DNA from: Saprospiraceae bacterium
GTDB lineage: Bacteria; Bacteroidota; Bacteroidia; Chitinophagales; Saprospiraceae
DNA length: 64,000 nucleotides
Assembly: GCA_020436935.1 (NCBI GenBank)
Contig: JAGQWX010000003.1
Coordinates: 1-64,000 of the forward strand
Direction of reading: 5' to 3'
A model generated the notes under the pieces. It saw only the letters and a program-made list of their open reading frames with translations, was not told the origin of the DNA and searched no databases. The translations under genes and the position numbers were made by a program. Shown in pieces: positions 18,509-26,948 of the stretch. Numbering within the stretch: position 1 is the first letter of the stretch; each line of letters starts with the position of its first letter.

Positions 18509-18781
18509 TTAATGGTTGCTACGCTGGATGCCCGACCTGGACAAATATTTAATGAATAAAATCACCAATACCAGCATCAATCCTTTATAAAGCTCATTGG
18601 TGATAACATCTTCTGAATGATAAGACAAAAAGATAAGGGTAATGAAGAGCGAAATGAAGGCACCATTTACAAGTAAAGATGCTCTTTTTTTAAACAGGTC
18701 GAACTGCTTTTTAAAGTGTTCATTTGAAGTTTTTGATTGAATTGAAACGTCTGCTTGTTCCTGAGTGAGTGTATTTTCCAT
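18509..18781 (-). CDS. Small two-TM membrane protein
   Basis: A 90-aa protein with a polar N-terminus (about 1-32) and two hydrophobic helices (about 34-54, SLLVNGAFISLFITLIFLSY, and about 62-80, LYKGLMLVLVILFIKYLS). No family is recognised. It is separated from the isocitrate dehydrogenase gene upstream by a hairpin at 18813-18846, so it may be transcribed independently. Confidence 0.55.
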   Translation of the reverse strand: MENTLTQEQADVSIQSKTSNEHFKKQFDLFKKRASLLVNGAFISLFITLIFLSYHSEDVITNELYKGLMLVLVILFIKYLSRSGIQRSNH

Positions 18782-18812
18782 CTTAATGATTGTTTGAGTT
18801 GTTTTAAAATAT

Positions 18813-18846
18813 GCCGACCCTTTGAAAAGATTTCTAAAGGGTCGGC
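18813..18846 (-). terminator. Hairpin downstream of icd
   Basis: A perfect 11-bp GC-rich stem, GCCGACCCTTT (18813-18823) with AAAGGGTCGGC (18836-18846), and a 12-nt loop. On the minus strand it is followed by ATATTTTAAAAC, a weak T-rich tail. It probably terminates the icd transcript, at least in part. Confidence 0.7.
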
Positions 18847-18852
18847 TATAAA

Positions 18853-20292
18853 CTACTGACCTTGTCCAAGTGAGAAAGCAGGTTGTCCGTCAAAAGTGTA
18901 TAAGTTTTCTGTTTTGATAACATCTATGCTCTTATCATGTGCGTCACGGAGGAGCTGTACGATGTGTTCATTGTTGATTTTTACTCCACCTATTTGTTCG
19001 AACCGGCATCTCCAGTGATCTGTACAAAAGGTTTCAGGAAATCCATCGGGATACACCTTTATCCCACGGTTGGTGATCATTTTGAGCTGCATGTCCGATG
19101 TGTTGAGATTTTTAAGTATGGCAGCCAATTTTTCCCCGTTATCACCGCCCCAGTGGACGAATAAATCTACTCCTTGAAGTTCTTTTCTCTTCTGTGCTTT
19201 TCTTTGATATTTTGGTAGAGAAAGCTGCACATTATTGGAGTAGGAAACAGGACTTAGTAAGGAAGGCTTTTGTCCAAGATTGGCGATAACTGCTTCGGCA
19301 AATTCCTTTGTTCCTACGCGCTTTTTGCTGGTAGCTTCATTATAAATGTCAAAGGTATGGATACCTTCTTCAATGGTTTTTAGCCATGCATTTTGTATAC
19401 GTTCTGCCACACTTGCCTGACCAATGTGCAACAGCATAAGGATAGCACCTTGCAATAATCCTGAAGGATTGGCGATGTTTTTGCCGGCAATGTCTGGTGC
19501 GGATCCATGGATGGCTTCAAACATGGCACATTCTTCTCCTATGTTGGATGATCCTGCCAGACCTACTGATCCAGCAATTTGGGCAGCGATATCGCTGAGC
19601 ACATCTCCGTACAGATTGGGCGTCACTATGACGTCAAAGGCTTCCGGAGTATCAGCTACCTTTGCAGCTCCAATGTCAATGATCCAATGCTCATTGATGA
19701 TGTCAGGATATTCTACTGCAATTTCATTGAAAACCTGGTGGAAGAGACCATCCGTTTGTTTCATGATATTGTCTTTGGTAAAACAAGTCACTTTTTTACG
19801 ACCATAATGTCTTGCGTATTCAAAAGCATAGCGGATGATTTTTTCGCAGCCTGGACGTGTGATTAGTTTTAGACATTGCACGACCTCATCTGTCTGTTGG
19901 TGCTCTATTCCTGCATAGAGGTCTTCTTCATTCTCCCTGAAGATTACGATGTCCATTTTTGGATGTTTTGTCTCGACAAATGGGTGCAAACTGACACATG
20001 GTCTTATGTTGGCATATAGTCCAAGAAATTTTCTGGTACTTACATTGAGGCTTTTGTAGCCACCTCCCTGAGGTGTGGTAATGGGAGCTTTGAGGAAAAT
20101 CTTATTTCTTCTGATGATGTCCCAGGCCTCTTTGGAAATGCCGGATGAATTCCCTGACAAATAAACTTTTTCGCCAACCGAAATTTCATCAAATTCGATT
20201 TGAGCTCCTGCATGCATAAGAATTGAAAGTGTAGCATCCATGATTTCCGGTCCGATGCCATCACCTTTTGCAATTGTTATTTTTTTCATCAT
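18853..20292 (-). CDS. icd: NADP-type isocitrate dehydrogenase (long, Thermus-like form)
   Basis: A 479-aa member of the isocitrate/isopropylmalate dehydrogenase family. Visible landmarks are KGDGIGPEIMDATL at the N-terminus, the NVSTRKFLGLYANIRPC block, IVIFRENEEDLYAGIEH, CFTKDNIMKQTDGLF, VTPNLYGDVLSDIAAQIAGS and EAIHGSAPDIAGKNIANPSG. The C-terminal extension of about 140 residues beyond the common core matches the longer Thermus-type IDH rather than the 415-aa E. coli type. It converts isocitrate to 2-oxoglutarate and CO2. It is divergent from the LysR gene with 83 bases between, and is followed by a hairpin at 18813-18846. Confidence 0.9.
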   Translation of the reverse strand: MMKKITIAKGDGIGPEIMDATLSILMHAGAQIEFDEISVGEKVYLSGNSSGISKEAWDIIRRNKIFLKAPITTPQGGGYKSLNVSTRKFLGLYANIRPCVSLHPFVETKHPKMDIVIFRENEEDLYAGIEHQQTDEVVQCLKLITRPGCEKIIRYAFEYARHYGRKKVTCFTKDNIMKQTDGLFHQVFNEIAVEYPDIINEHWIIDIGAAKVADTPEAFDVIVTPNLYGDVLSDIAAQIAGSVGLAGSSNIGEECAMFEAIHGSAPDIAGKNIANPSGLLQGAILMLLHIGQASVAERIQNAWLKTIEEGIHTFDIYNEATSKKRVGTKEFAEAVIANLGQKPSLLSPVSYSNNVQLSLPKYQRKAQKRKELQGVDLFVHWGGDNGEKLAAILKNLNTSDMQLKMITNRGIKVYPDGFPETFCTDHWRCRFEQIGGVKINNEHIVQLLRDAHDKSIDVIKTENLYTFDGQPAFSLGQGQ

Positions 20293-20330
20293 ATTTTTTG
20301 TTTGTGATGCAAAGGTGATGTATGTTTATT

Positions 20331-20378
20331 ATAAATTATTATTTAAAAAATCAATCCGAAGCATAAATATTATTTATG
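20331..20378. promoter_or_regulatory. Two AT-rich palindromes between icd and lysR
   Basis: Site 1: ATAAAT-TATT-ATTTAA (20331-20346). Site 2: CATAAAT-ATT-ATTTATG (20362-20378), a perfect 7-bp inverted repeat whose last three bases are the lysR start codon. Site 2 fits the T-N11-A core of LysR-type operators. Both lie in the divergent icd/lysR gap, as expected for an autoregulated LysR protein. Confidence 0.45.
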
Positions 20379-21299
20379 AACTATACTTTACATCAGTTGA
20401 AGATTTTTCTGGAAGTTGCTAATACACAAAGCATTACGAAAGCGTCTGAGGAGCTCCATCTTACCCAACCAGCAGTGTCAATTCAGTTGAAAAACTTTCA
20501 AAATCAGTTTGATTTACCGCTTTTTGAGGTCATCAATAAAAGAATTTATATCACTGACTTTGGTAAAGAGATAGCTGAAGCGGCAGATAAAATACTTGCA
20601 GAAGTACATTCTATCAATTATAAAATGAATGCCCACAAGGGTGAACTTGCAGGTAGGCTTAAGATATCAGTTGTGTCCACAGGTAAATATATTGCCCCAT
20701 TTTTTCTTGCAGATTTTATAAAGTTGAATCCCGGTATAGACTTGATCATGGACGTAACCAATAAGGCCCAGGTTTTGATGAGTCTGGAACAAAACGAGGT
20801 TGATTTTTCGCTGGTGAGCGTTTTGCCCGAAACCATTGGTTTGGAAAAACTTGAGCTCATGCAAAACAAATTGTTTTTGGTGGGCAACGCCGAAACAAAA
20901 ATCAATAAAAAGCAATACAACAAGGATATATTTGAACAATTGCCCATCATTTATAGAGAAAAAGGTTCAGGTACCAGACATGTAATGGAGAGGTACATCA
21001 AAGACAACAATCTTCCAGTACACAAAAAAATGGAATTAACCTCCAATGAGGCGGTAAAACAGGCAGTTATTGCGGGGCTGGGTTGTTCTATTATGCCTTT
21101 GATTGGAATCAGAAATGAACTCCAAAACGAACAATTGAAGATTATTCCGGTCAAGGGTTTTCCCATAAGTTCAACTTGGTTTCTGATTTGGCTTAAGGAT
21201 AAAAAACTGTCTCCAATTGCTCAGGAATATGTTTCTTATTTGAAATTGAACAAAGCACATATCATTGAAAAAAAATTTGATTGGATAGAAAAGTACTGA
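20376..21299 (+). CDS. LysR-family transcriptional regulator
   Basis: A 307-aa regulator. Residues 1-60 are the winged helix-turn-helix (LHQLKIFLEVANTQSITKAS, then LTQPAVSIQLKNFQ), and about 90-295 the periplasmic-binding-like effector domain (GRLKISVVSTGKYIAPFFLA). Overall sequence is nearest to the CbbR/CmpR/CysB-like branch by eye, which in autotrophs senses carbon metabolites; this placement is tentative. It is divergent from icd and near the SbtA-like permease, so these are its natural candidate targets. Confidence 0.88.
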   Translation: MNYTLHQLKIFLEVANTQSITKASEELHLTQPAVSIQLKNFQNQFDLPLFEVINKRIYITDFGKEIAEAADKILAEVHSINYKMNAHKGELAGRLKISVVSTGKYIAPFFLADFIKLNPGIDLIMDVTNKAQVLMSLEQNEVDFSLVSVLPETIGLEKLELMQNKLFLVGNAETKINKKQYNKDIFEQLPIIYREKGSGTRHVMERYIKDNNLPVHKKMELTSNEAVKQAVIAGLGCSIMPLIGIRNELQNEQLKIIPVKGFPISSTWFLIWLKDKKLSPIAQEYVSYLKLNKAHIIEKKFDWIEKY

Positions 21300-21559
21300 A
21301 AATCAATGTTTTGAGATTCATATTTCTTTTTTATTGAAAAAGATGCTATTCATAAAATGGAATATCTATACTGCAAAGTTGTCTGGTTGTAAGTTTGGAA
21401 CTTAATGGGAGAAAACAAAAATGTTTTTAGCATGTTCGAATTATGCGTTCATTGGATTTTTCCTTGGATAGGAGTTGGGTAAAGGTATAAGGAGTGAAAG
21501 AATTCTTAACAAAAATAACCATCCCGCAAAAAGGGTGAAATAATATATAAAAAGAACCG

Positions 21560-21585
21560 TGTTAACATGTCAACATATATTTTTG
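21560..21585 (+). promoter_or_regulatory. Candidate operator and -7 element of dapF
   Basis: TGTTAACATGTCAACA (21560-21575) is a near-perfect palindrome (14 of 16 positions). It is followed by TATTTTTG (21578-21585), a perfect TAnnTTTG, only 4 bases before the dapF ATG. The predicted start near 21592 would give a leaderless or near-leaderless mRNA. The preceding 260 bases after lysR show nothing else. Confidence 0.35.
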
Positions 21586-21589
21586 TGTG

Positions 21590-22378
21590 ATGGATAGAAA
21601 AATATCTTTTTATAAATATCATGGGACGGGAAATGATTTTATCCTGCTCGACCAGATGGAAAATGAATTTGATCTGACCACTCAGGAAATTGCTGATTTA
21701 TGTCACAGAAGATTTGGCATAGGAGCTGATGGACTGATGATGTTGAGAAAAGCGGAAGGCTATGATTTTGAAATGGTATATTACAACAGCGATGGCAATA
21801 GAAGTACCATGTGTGGCAATGGTGGCAGGTGTATTGTAAAATTTGCTTTTGATTTGGGTTACATCGGTAATTCCTCCAGTTTTCTCGCCGTAGATGGTCC
21901 ACACAAAGCTGTCGTAAAAGGTGATGAGGTAGAGCTTGGGATGATCGATGTTGATAAAGTTACACAAATTGAAGTTGACAATGTATATGAGTTGTTTACC
22001 GGCTCACCGCATTATGTGAAATATATTGGTAAGGAAGCTGACCTTGATGAAATAGTTCAGGTGGGAAAATCTGTAAGATATTCACCTGTCTACTTGGATG
22101 AAGGTATCAACGTAAATCTGGTTTTTGAAAATGGCAATTCCCAAATTCATATGGCAACTTATGAGAGAGGTGTTGAAGATGAGACTTATTCATGTGGGAC
22201 AGGGGTTACCGCAGCTGCCATATCACAAGCCTTGAAACGAGACCTTAATGAAGAGGTTTTTGTAAAGACAAAAGGTGGGAACCTGTCGGTCACTTTTGAC
22301 AGGTTAGACGATAAGTTCACTCATGTGATTTTGAAAGGCCCTGCATTGTTTGTTTTTAAAGGAGAAGTAAGTATCTAA
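21590..22378 (+). CDS. dapF: Diaminopimelate epimerase
   Basis: A 262-aa racemase converting LL- to meso-diaminopimelate for peptidoglycan and lysine synthesis. FYKYHGTGNDFILLDQ, then MCGNGGRC with catalytic C75, and ETYSCGTGVTAAA with catalytic C202 are all present. ATG 21590 is preferred over the GTG one codon earlier. It is the first gene of a run with a CPBP protease (4 bases later) and an M1 peptidase (2 bases after that), so it is probably an operon. Length is normal. Confidence 0.96.
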   Translation: MDRKISFYKYHGTGNDFILLDQMENEFDLTTQEIADLCHRRFGIGADGLMMLRKAEGYDFEMVYYNSDGNRSTMCGNGGRCIVKFAFDLGYIGNSSSFLAVDGPHKAVVKGDEVELGMIDVDKVTQIEVDNVYELFTGSPHYVKYIGKEADLDEIVQVGKSVRYSPVYLDEGINVNLVFENGNSQIHMATYERGVEDETYSCGTGVTAAAISQALKRDLNEEVFVKTKGGNLSVTFDRLDDKFTHVILKGPALFVFKGEVSI

Positions 22379-22382
22379 ACAT

Positions 22383-23321
22383 ATGGACAGCAACAACTTT
22401 TTTTCTAAAGTCAAAGAAGGAGACAATTCCATAATCATGTATGTTTTGGGAGTTGTGTTGTCATTTGGCGGATATTTTATTGGTCAGGTTCCATTGTTTT
22501 TGGTCAGCCTGAACGCTGTCAGCAGTGAAGGTATTGGCTCAGAAAGGTTGAATGACTTTATGAAAACAATGGATTTTTCCATCCTTGGAATTGATAAGAA
22601 CTTTGGACTTTTTCTGCTCATTTTGATGTTTGTATTTGCCATTGCAGGTCTTTGGTTGGCTTTGCGCATCCAAAAGAAAAGGATTCAGAACCTGATCAGT
22701 CCAAATGGAGGCATTGACTTCAAAAGGATTTTGTTTGGATTTGGAATTTGGATAGTTCTAGGCCTTGTGACAGAACTGATCAATTACCTAACCAATCCCG
22801 GTGATTATACCCTTCAGTTTTCATTTGGCCCATTTGTGGTCTTATTACTCATCAGCGTGCTTTTACTGCCGATTCAAACCAGTTTTGAGGAGCTGTTTTT
22901 CAGGGGCTATCTCATGCAGGGCTTTTCATTGCTGAAAAACAACAAGCTATTGGTGATGGTCATTACCTCTGTATTGTTTGCATTGGTACATGGCACGAAT
23001 CCTGAAATCAGTGAGTATGGCGCGCCTATCATGATGACTTATTACGTGCTCGCAGGATTTTTCCTGGCCCTCATAACTGTGATGGATGGGAGATTGGAAT
23101 TGGCCTTGGGCATTCATGCTGCAACCAATATGTACGGCACTGTCATTTCATCTTATGGAGGAGGCGTGCTGCAAACCGATTCGTTGATGAAAACTTCATC
23201 CATCAATCCATATTTTATGACCTTGGCTTTCCTCATCACAGGAAGTATAGCATATTTTATTTTCGCCCGAAAATACCAATGGCCAAATATTTCTGAAATT
23301 TTAAAACCTATAGACATCTAG
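22383..23321 (+). CDS. CPBP-family intramembrane metalloprotease
   Basis: A 312-aa polytopic protein with about eight hydrophobic segments. The Abi/CAAX-protease signature is complete: FEELFFRGYLMQGF (E169, E170, R174), FALVHG (H203) and a later LGIHAATN. It is predicted to cleave within the membrane; the substrate is unknown. It sits between dapF and an M1 peptidase with gaps of 4 and 2 bases, pointing to co-translation. Confidence 0.9.
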   Translation: MDSNNFFSKVKEGDNSIIMYVLGVVLSFGGYFIGQVPLFLVSLNAVSSEGIGSERLNDFMKTMDFSILGIDKNFGLFLLILMFVFAIAGLWLALRIQKKRIQNLISPNGGIDFKRILFGFGIWIVLGLVTELINYLTNPGDYTLQFSFGPFVVLLLISVLLLPIQTSFEELFFRGYLMQGFSLLKNNKLLVMVITSVLFALVHGTNPEISEYGAPIMMTYYVLAGFFLALITVMDGRLELALGIHAATNMYGTVISSYGGGVLQTDSLMKTSSINPYFMTLAFLITGSIAYFIFARKYQWPNISEILKPIDI

Positions 23322-23323
23322 AT

Positions 23324-25171
23324 ATGCATCATTTTAAGCAATTTTTGATCATGTTCTTATTGGGGACAGGTGTGAGTATTGTCCATGGCCAGCATGGATA
23401 TTGGCAGCAGAGGGCCAATTATAACATAGAAGTCGAACTTGATGATAAAAAACATAGCCTTGAAGGAGAGGAAAAGATTGAGTATTTCAACAACTCTCCC
23501 GACACGCTAAATAAAATGTACTTCCATTTATATTTTAATGCTTTTCAGCCTGGGAGTATGATGGACATCAAATCACTGCATGTGGCAGATCCTGACAGAA
23601 GGGTTGGGAGCAGGATTTCGAAACTCAAAAAGGATGAAGAAGGTTATTGCCATGTGACCAGACTTAAGGTTAATGGTAAGAGCCAAAACAGTATGATTGT
23701 TGAAGGTACCATCTTGGAAGTCACCCTCTCAGAGCCTTTACTTCCCGGTAGTAATAATGTTATACAATTGGAATTTGAATCACAAATCCCGATACAAATC
23801 AGAAGATCGGGAAGAAACAATGCTGAAGGTATTGATTACAGTATGTCACAGTGGTATCCTAAGTTGGCAGAGTATGATTATATGGGTTGGCACCCTGAAC
23901 CTTACGTAGCGAGAGAGTTTTATGGAGTTTGGGGAGATTTTGTGGTAGAAATAGAATTGCCTTCAAAATACGTTGTCGCCGCGACGGGAACTTTGGCTAA
24001 CGCTGATGATATTGGATATGGATATGCAGATAAGGAGCCTTCCCGAAGACCCAAAGAACTAAAATGGAAGTTTAAGGCGCAAAATGTACATGATTTTGTG
24101 TGGGCAGCTGATCCGGATTATGAGCATACAAAAATTAAGGCGGACGACGGAACTGTGCTGCATTTTTTCTATCAGGGAGGAGAGAAAACTGCAGCCTGGA
24201 AAGATTTGCCACCCATCATGGCCGAAGCACTCAATTGGATGAATAAAAGATATGGTAAATATCAATATCCCTCATATTCTTTCATCCAAGGAGGTGACGG
24301 TGGAATGGAGTATCCCATGGCTACCTTGATCACCGGTAATAGACCACTCAGAAGTTTGGTTGGGGTAGCTGTACATGAATGGATGCATTCGTGGTATCAG
24401 ATGATGCTCGGTACCAACGAATCGCTTTATGGTTGGATGGATGAAGGATTTACTTCGTTTGGTGAAACAGAGACTATCCACTACCTGATGAGTAAAGGAA
24501 AATTGCCCGGAACTGTGCCTGAGCACCCATTCAAGGAAACCCTGGAGGCTTTCAATGACTTTTTGAAAAGTGGCCTGGAAGAACCATTGACTACTCATGC
24601 CGACCATTTTATTACCAATGCAGCATACAGCAGAGCTTCCTATACGAAAGGTGAGATTTGCCTGGTTCAATTGGAATATATCGTAGGCAAAGAAGTTTTC
24701 TCAAAATCACTGCTGAGGTATTTTGATGAATGGCACTTCAAACATCCAACTCCCAATGATTTTTTCAGAATATTTGAGAAACAAAGTGGTATGGAGCTGG
24801 ACTGGTTTCAGCAGTATTGGGTGAATACCACACATACCATTGACTATGCTGTGGATACCTTGATTAACGACGTAGTTTATTTGTCTAACAGGCATTATTT
24901 TCCAATGCCTCTTGACGTTGTTGTGACTACAAAGGATGGTAAAGAACACCTATATTACATCCCTCAAAGTGTGATGCGCGGAGAGAAGAAGCCTGACATC
25001 AAATACGATAGTTATACAATTGCGAAGGACTGGAATTGGACCAATCCAACATACGAACTTAAAATAAAGGAAAAAGCATCAGATGTCGAATCAATAAGTA
25101 TCGACCCTTCGTACAGGCTTATGGACACAGACCGAACCAATAATGTTTATACACACAAAAAAATTGAGTAG
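23324..25171 (+). CDS. M1-family zinc metallopeptidase, exported
   Basis: A 615-aa gluzincin aminopeptidase with an N-terminal signal (1-22). GGDGGMEYPMATL (about 323-335) corresponds to the GxMEN exopeptidase motif with Tyr replacing Asn, and HEWMHSWYQM (H351, E352, H355) with E374 nineteen residues later is the HExxH-x18-E zinc site. It probably degrades peptides in the periplasm or at the surface. It lacks the long ERAP-like C-terminus, as in the shorter M1 peptidases of Bacteroidota. Last gene of the dapF run. Confidence 0.92.
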   Translation: MHHFKQFLIMFLLGTGVSIVHGQHGYWQQRANYNIEVELDDKKHSLEGEEKIEYFNNSPDTLNKMYFHLYFNAFQPGSMMDIKSLHVADPDRRVGSRISKLKKDEEGYCHVTRLKVNGKSQNSMIVEGTILEVTLSEPLLPGSNNVIQLEFESQIPIQIRRSGRNNAEGIDYSMSQWYPKLAEYDYMGWHPEPYVAREFYGVWGDFVVEIELPSKYVVAATGTLANADDIGYGYADKEPSRRPKELKWKFKAQNVHDFVWAADPDYEHTKIKADDGTVLHFFYQGGEKTAAWKDLPPIMAEALNWMNKRYGKYQYPSYSFIQGGDGGMEYPMATLITGNRPLRSLVGVAVHEWMHSWYQMMLGTNESLYGWMDEGFTSFGETETIHYLMSKGKLPGTVPEHPFKETLEAFNDFLKSGLEEPLTTHADHFITNAAYSRASYTKGEICLVQLEYIVGKEVFSKSLLRYFDEWHFKHPTPNDFFRIFEKQSGMELDWFQQYWVNTTHTIDYAVDTLINDVVYLSNRHYFPMPLDVVVTTKDGKEHLYYIPQSVMRGEKKPDIKYDSYTIAKDWNWTNPTYELKIKEKASDVESISIDPSYRLMDTDRTNNVYTHKKIE

Positions 25172-25239
25172 GGTAAACAACCAAATTCAGCGAAAAGTCA
25201 AGTAGGAATACAACATCGGAGTCCAAAAAGTCTGTTCAT

Positions 25240-25247
25240 AGTTTTGT
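25240..25247 (+). promoter_or_regulatory. Predicted -7 promoter element
   Basis: TAGTTTTG, a perfect TAnnTTTG. Predicted start is near 25254, about 66 bases before the ATG at 25320. No clear -33 box. Confidence 0.4.
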
Positions 25248-25319
25248 GAACTGGTTTTTTTGGATAATTTTGAGAGTTATCTGAAAAATCTCAGTGTATA
25301 ACCATCATTAATTTCTACT

Positions 25320-26228
25320 ATGACTTTCATTAGAAAATCAATGCTTGTTATGATTTTTACCATGTTCACGGTGTTGTATGGTAAAAATGTCAGTGTACTA
25401 ATCACGCCGGAAATCGGCGAAGTATGTGAAGAGACGTTTAGCGGACATTATTTGTTTCATAAGCCCGCAAATTTGGGTTATTTGGAGTTTACGAAGGCTC
25501 CTCAAATAGAGAATATGTGTTTCCTCGGAGATGAGGGCAAATATGGTTTAGCCAATTGTGACGGACATACCAGGACTGTTGGAATTTTTATGAGGGCGCT
25601 GAGGTTTGAGAACATAACAACAGCTGTTGAAGAAAAATACGGTTTACCAAAGTATACTTTATTGGCCATGTTAATGCAGGAATGCAACGGCATCAATTAT
25701 TTGCCTAATGGTCGAAATGATGGTGGCATAGGGCTGATTCACATGCAACCAGCTCTGGCTTCTCAGTTTGGATTAAAGACATATGAGGGTTGCCAGGACC
25801 TCGTCTGTTTTAATCATGGAAATGAGTTGAGGTTGTTGATTACAGAGTATCTCACCAGTCCGGAAATGCTTATTCATTTTGATGATAGATTTCATCCTGT
25901 ACTCAACATCGATGCAGCAGGAAGAATGCTAAAATATTACAGCGAGTTGAAATGTATTGGAAAGGATGCCTGGGATTCTGCACACAAAAGATATGCAGGA
26001 AAATACAATTACAAACAATACACTACCAATTTGAGATATTTTCAGGCACATCTTGCTGACAGTACCTTCTTAAAAGAGGTGGAAGATAGGTTCAATGAAC
26101 TCAATCCTGATCTTAAAATAAATGGGGAACCTGCTGATTTTAAAGCATTCATAGCTGCCAATAATGAATACAATAAGAACTTTGAACTGGATAAATACAA
26201 GGACCTTTTCGTAAGTAACAGACCTTAG
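25320..26228 (+). CDS. Exported lysozyme-fold (SLT-like) protein
   Basis: A 302-aa protein with an N-terminal signal (1-21). Residues about 103-200 have the lytic-transglycosylase pattern: KYGLPKYTLLAMLMQECNG puts the candidate catalytic Glu at 121, followed by GGIGLIHMQPALASQFGL in place of the usual G-x-x-GLMQ-x-x-P-x-A. Its cell-wall-cleaving role is therefore probable but not proved. Cys residues at 36, 67, 80, 122, 158 and 163 suggest disulfides, consistent with export. A promoter is predicted upstream at 25240. It is convergent with the K+ uptake genes. Confidence 0.7.
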   Translation: MTFIRKSMLVMIFTMFTVLYGKNVSVLITPEIGEVCEETFSGHYLFHKPANLGYLEFTKAPQIENMCFLGDEGKYGLANCDGHTRTVGIFMRALRFENITTAVEEKYGLPKYTLLAMLMQECNGINYLPNGRNDGGIGLIHMQPALASQFGLKTYEGCQDLVCFNHGNELRLLITEYLTSPEMLIHFDDRFHPVLNIDAAGRMLKYYSELKCIGKDAWDSAHKRYAGKYNYKQYTTNLRYFQAHLADSTFLKEVEDRFNELNPDLKINGEPADFKAFIAANNEYNKNFELDKYKDLFVSNRP

Positions 26229-26245
26229 AACTTCTTATCCGCTCA

Positions 26246-26932
26246 TTAATATTGATTGGCAAACTTTTCTATTTGTTTGTTGATGCCAAACAGCACAAGA
26301 ATATCATCAGCCTCAAACAGGTATTCTGAACCAATCTTGCCGAGTGTCTTATACTCATTTACATTTGCTTTAAACAAGTTTTGTTTTACACCTTTTTTGA
26401 TGACAGTAATGATTTGCAAACTTTCGAACCTGCTGATATCAATGTCTGAGAGCTTGCGCCCAATCATAAAGTCGGGCATGGGAATTTCAGCAATTTCATA
26501 AGCCCCTGGCAAACTCATAGACTTTATCACTTTTCTTAAGGCTATCCTTTTCGCTAGTTCATGTGCAAATTCAGCTTCAGGCTCTACGATTTCATCGATT
26601 TTGATCGTTTCGAGAATAGCGTGATGAATCTCGTTGATAGACCTCGCAATGATTTTACCATTAAATATTTTTTTAACCTGAGCAAGTGCAGTGATGGAAG
26701 CTCCAACGTCTTCACCAATGGCAATGATGGCCTGATCTGCGAGATCAAATGGCAGATTCCTCAGAGAAGACAATTCGGTGGCGTCCAGTTTTACACAGTA
26801 GGTTATCCTGTCCTGAAGCTTCTCTACTTTATCCAGATTGGTATCCACGCCTATAACTTCGTGGCCCTCATCCATCAATGCCAATGCAAGGCTCGATCCA
26901 AAATTTCCCAATCCGACAACAATGATTTTCAT
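26246..26932 (-). CDS. KtrA/TrkA-type K+ channel regulatory subunit
   Basis: A 228-aa RCK protein. Residues 1-130 are the RCK_N Rossmann domain with GLGNFGSSLALAL and the Asp after strand 2 (GVDTNLDKVE); residues about 140-225 are the RCK_C/TrkA_C domain. It binds nucleotide and gates the membrane subunit encoded just upstream (16-base gap). One RCK repeat only, so it is Ktr-like rather than the double-length E. coli TrkA. Confidence 0.9.
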   Translation of the reverse strand: MKIIVVGLGNFGSSLALALMDEGHEVIGVDTNLDKVEKLQDRITYCVKLDATELSSLRNLPFDLADQAIIAIGEDVGASITALAQVKKIFNGKIIARSINEIHHAILETIKIDEIVEPEAEFAHELAKRIALRKVIKSMSLPGAYEIAEIPMPDFMIGRKLSDIDISRFESLQIITVIKKGVKQNLFKANVNEYKTLGKIGSEYLFEADDILVLFGINKQIEKFANQY

Positions 26933-26948
26933 CTTTTAATTATGATGA

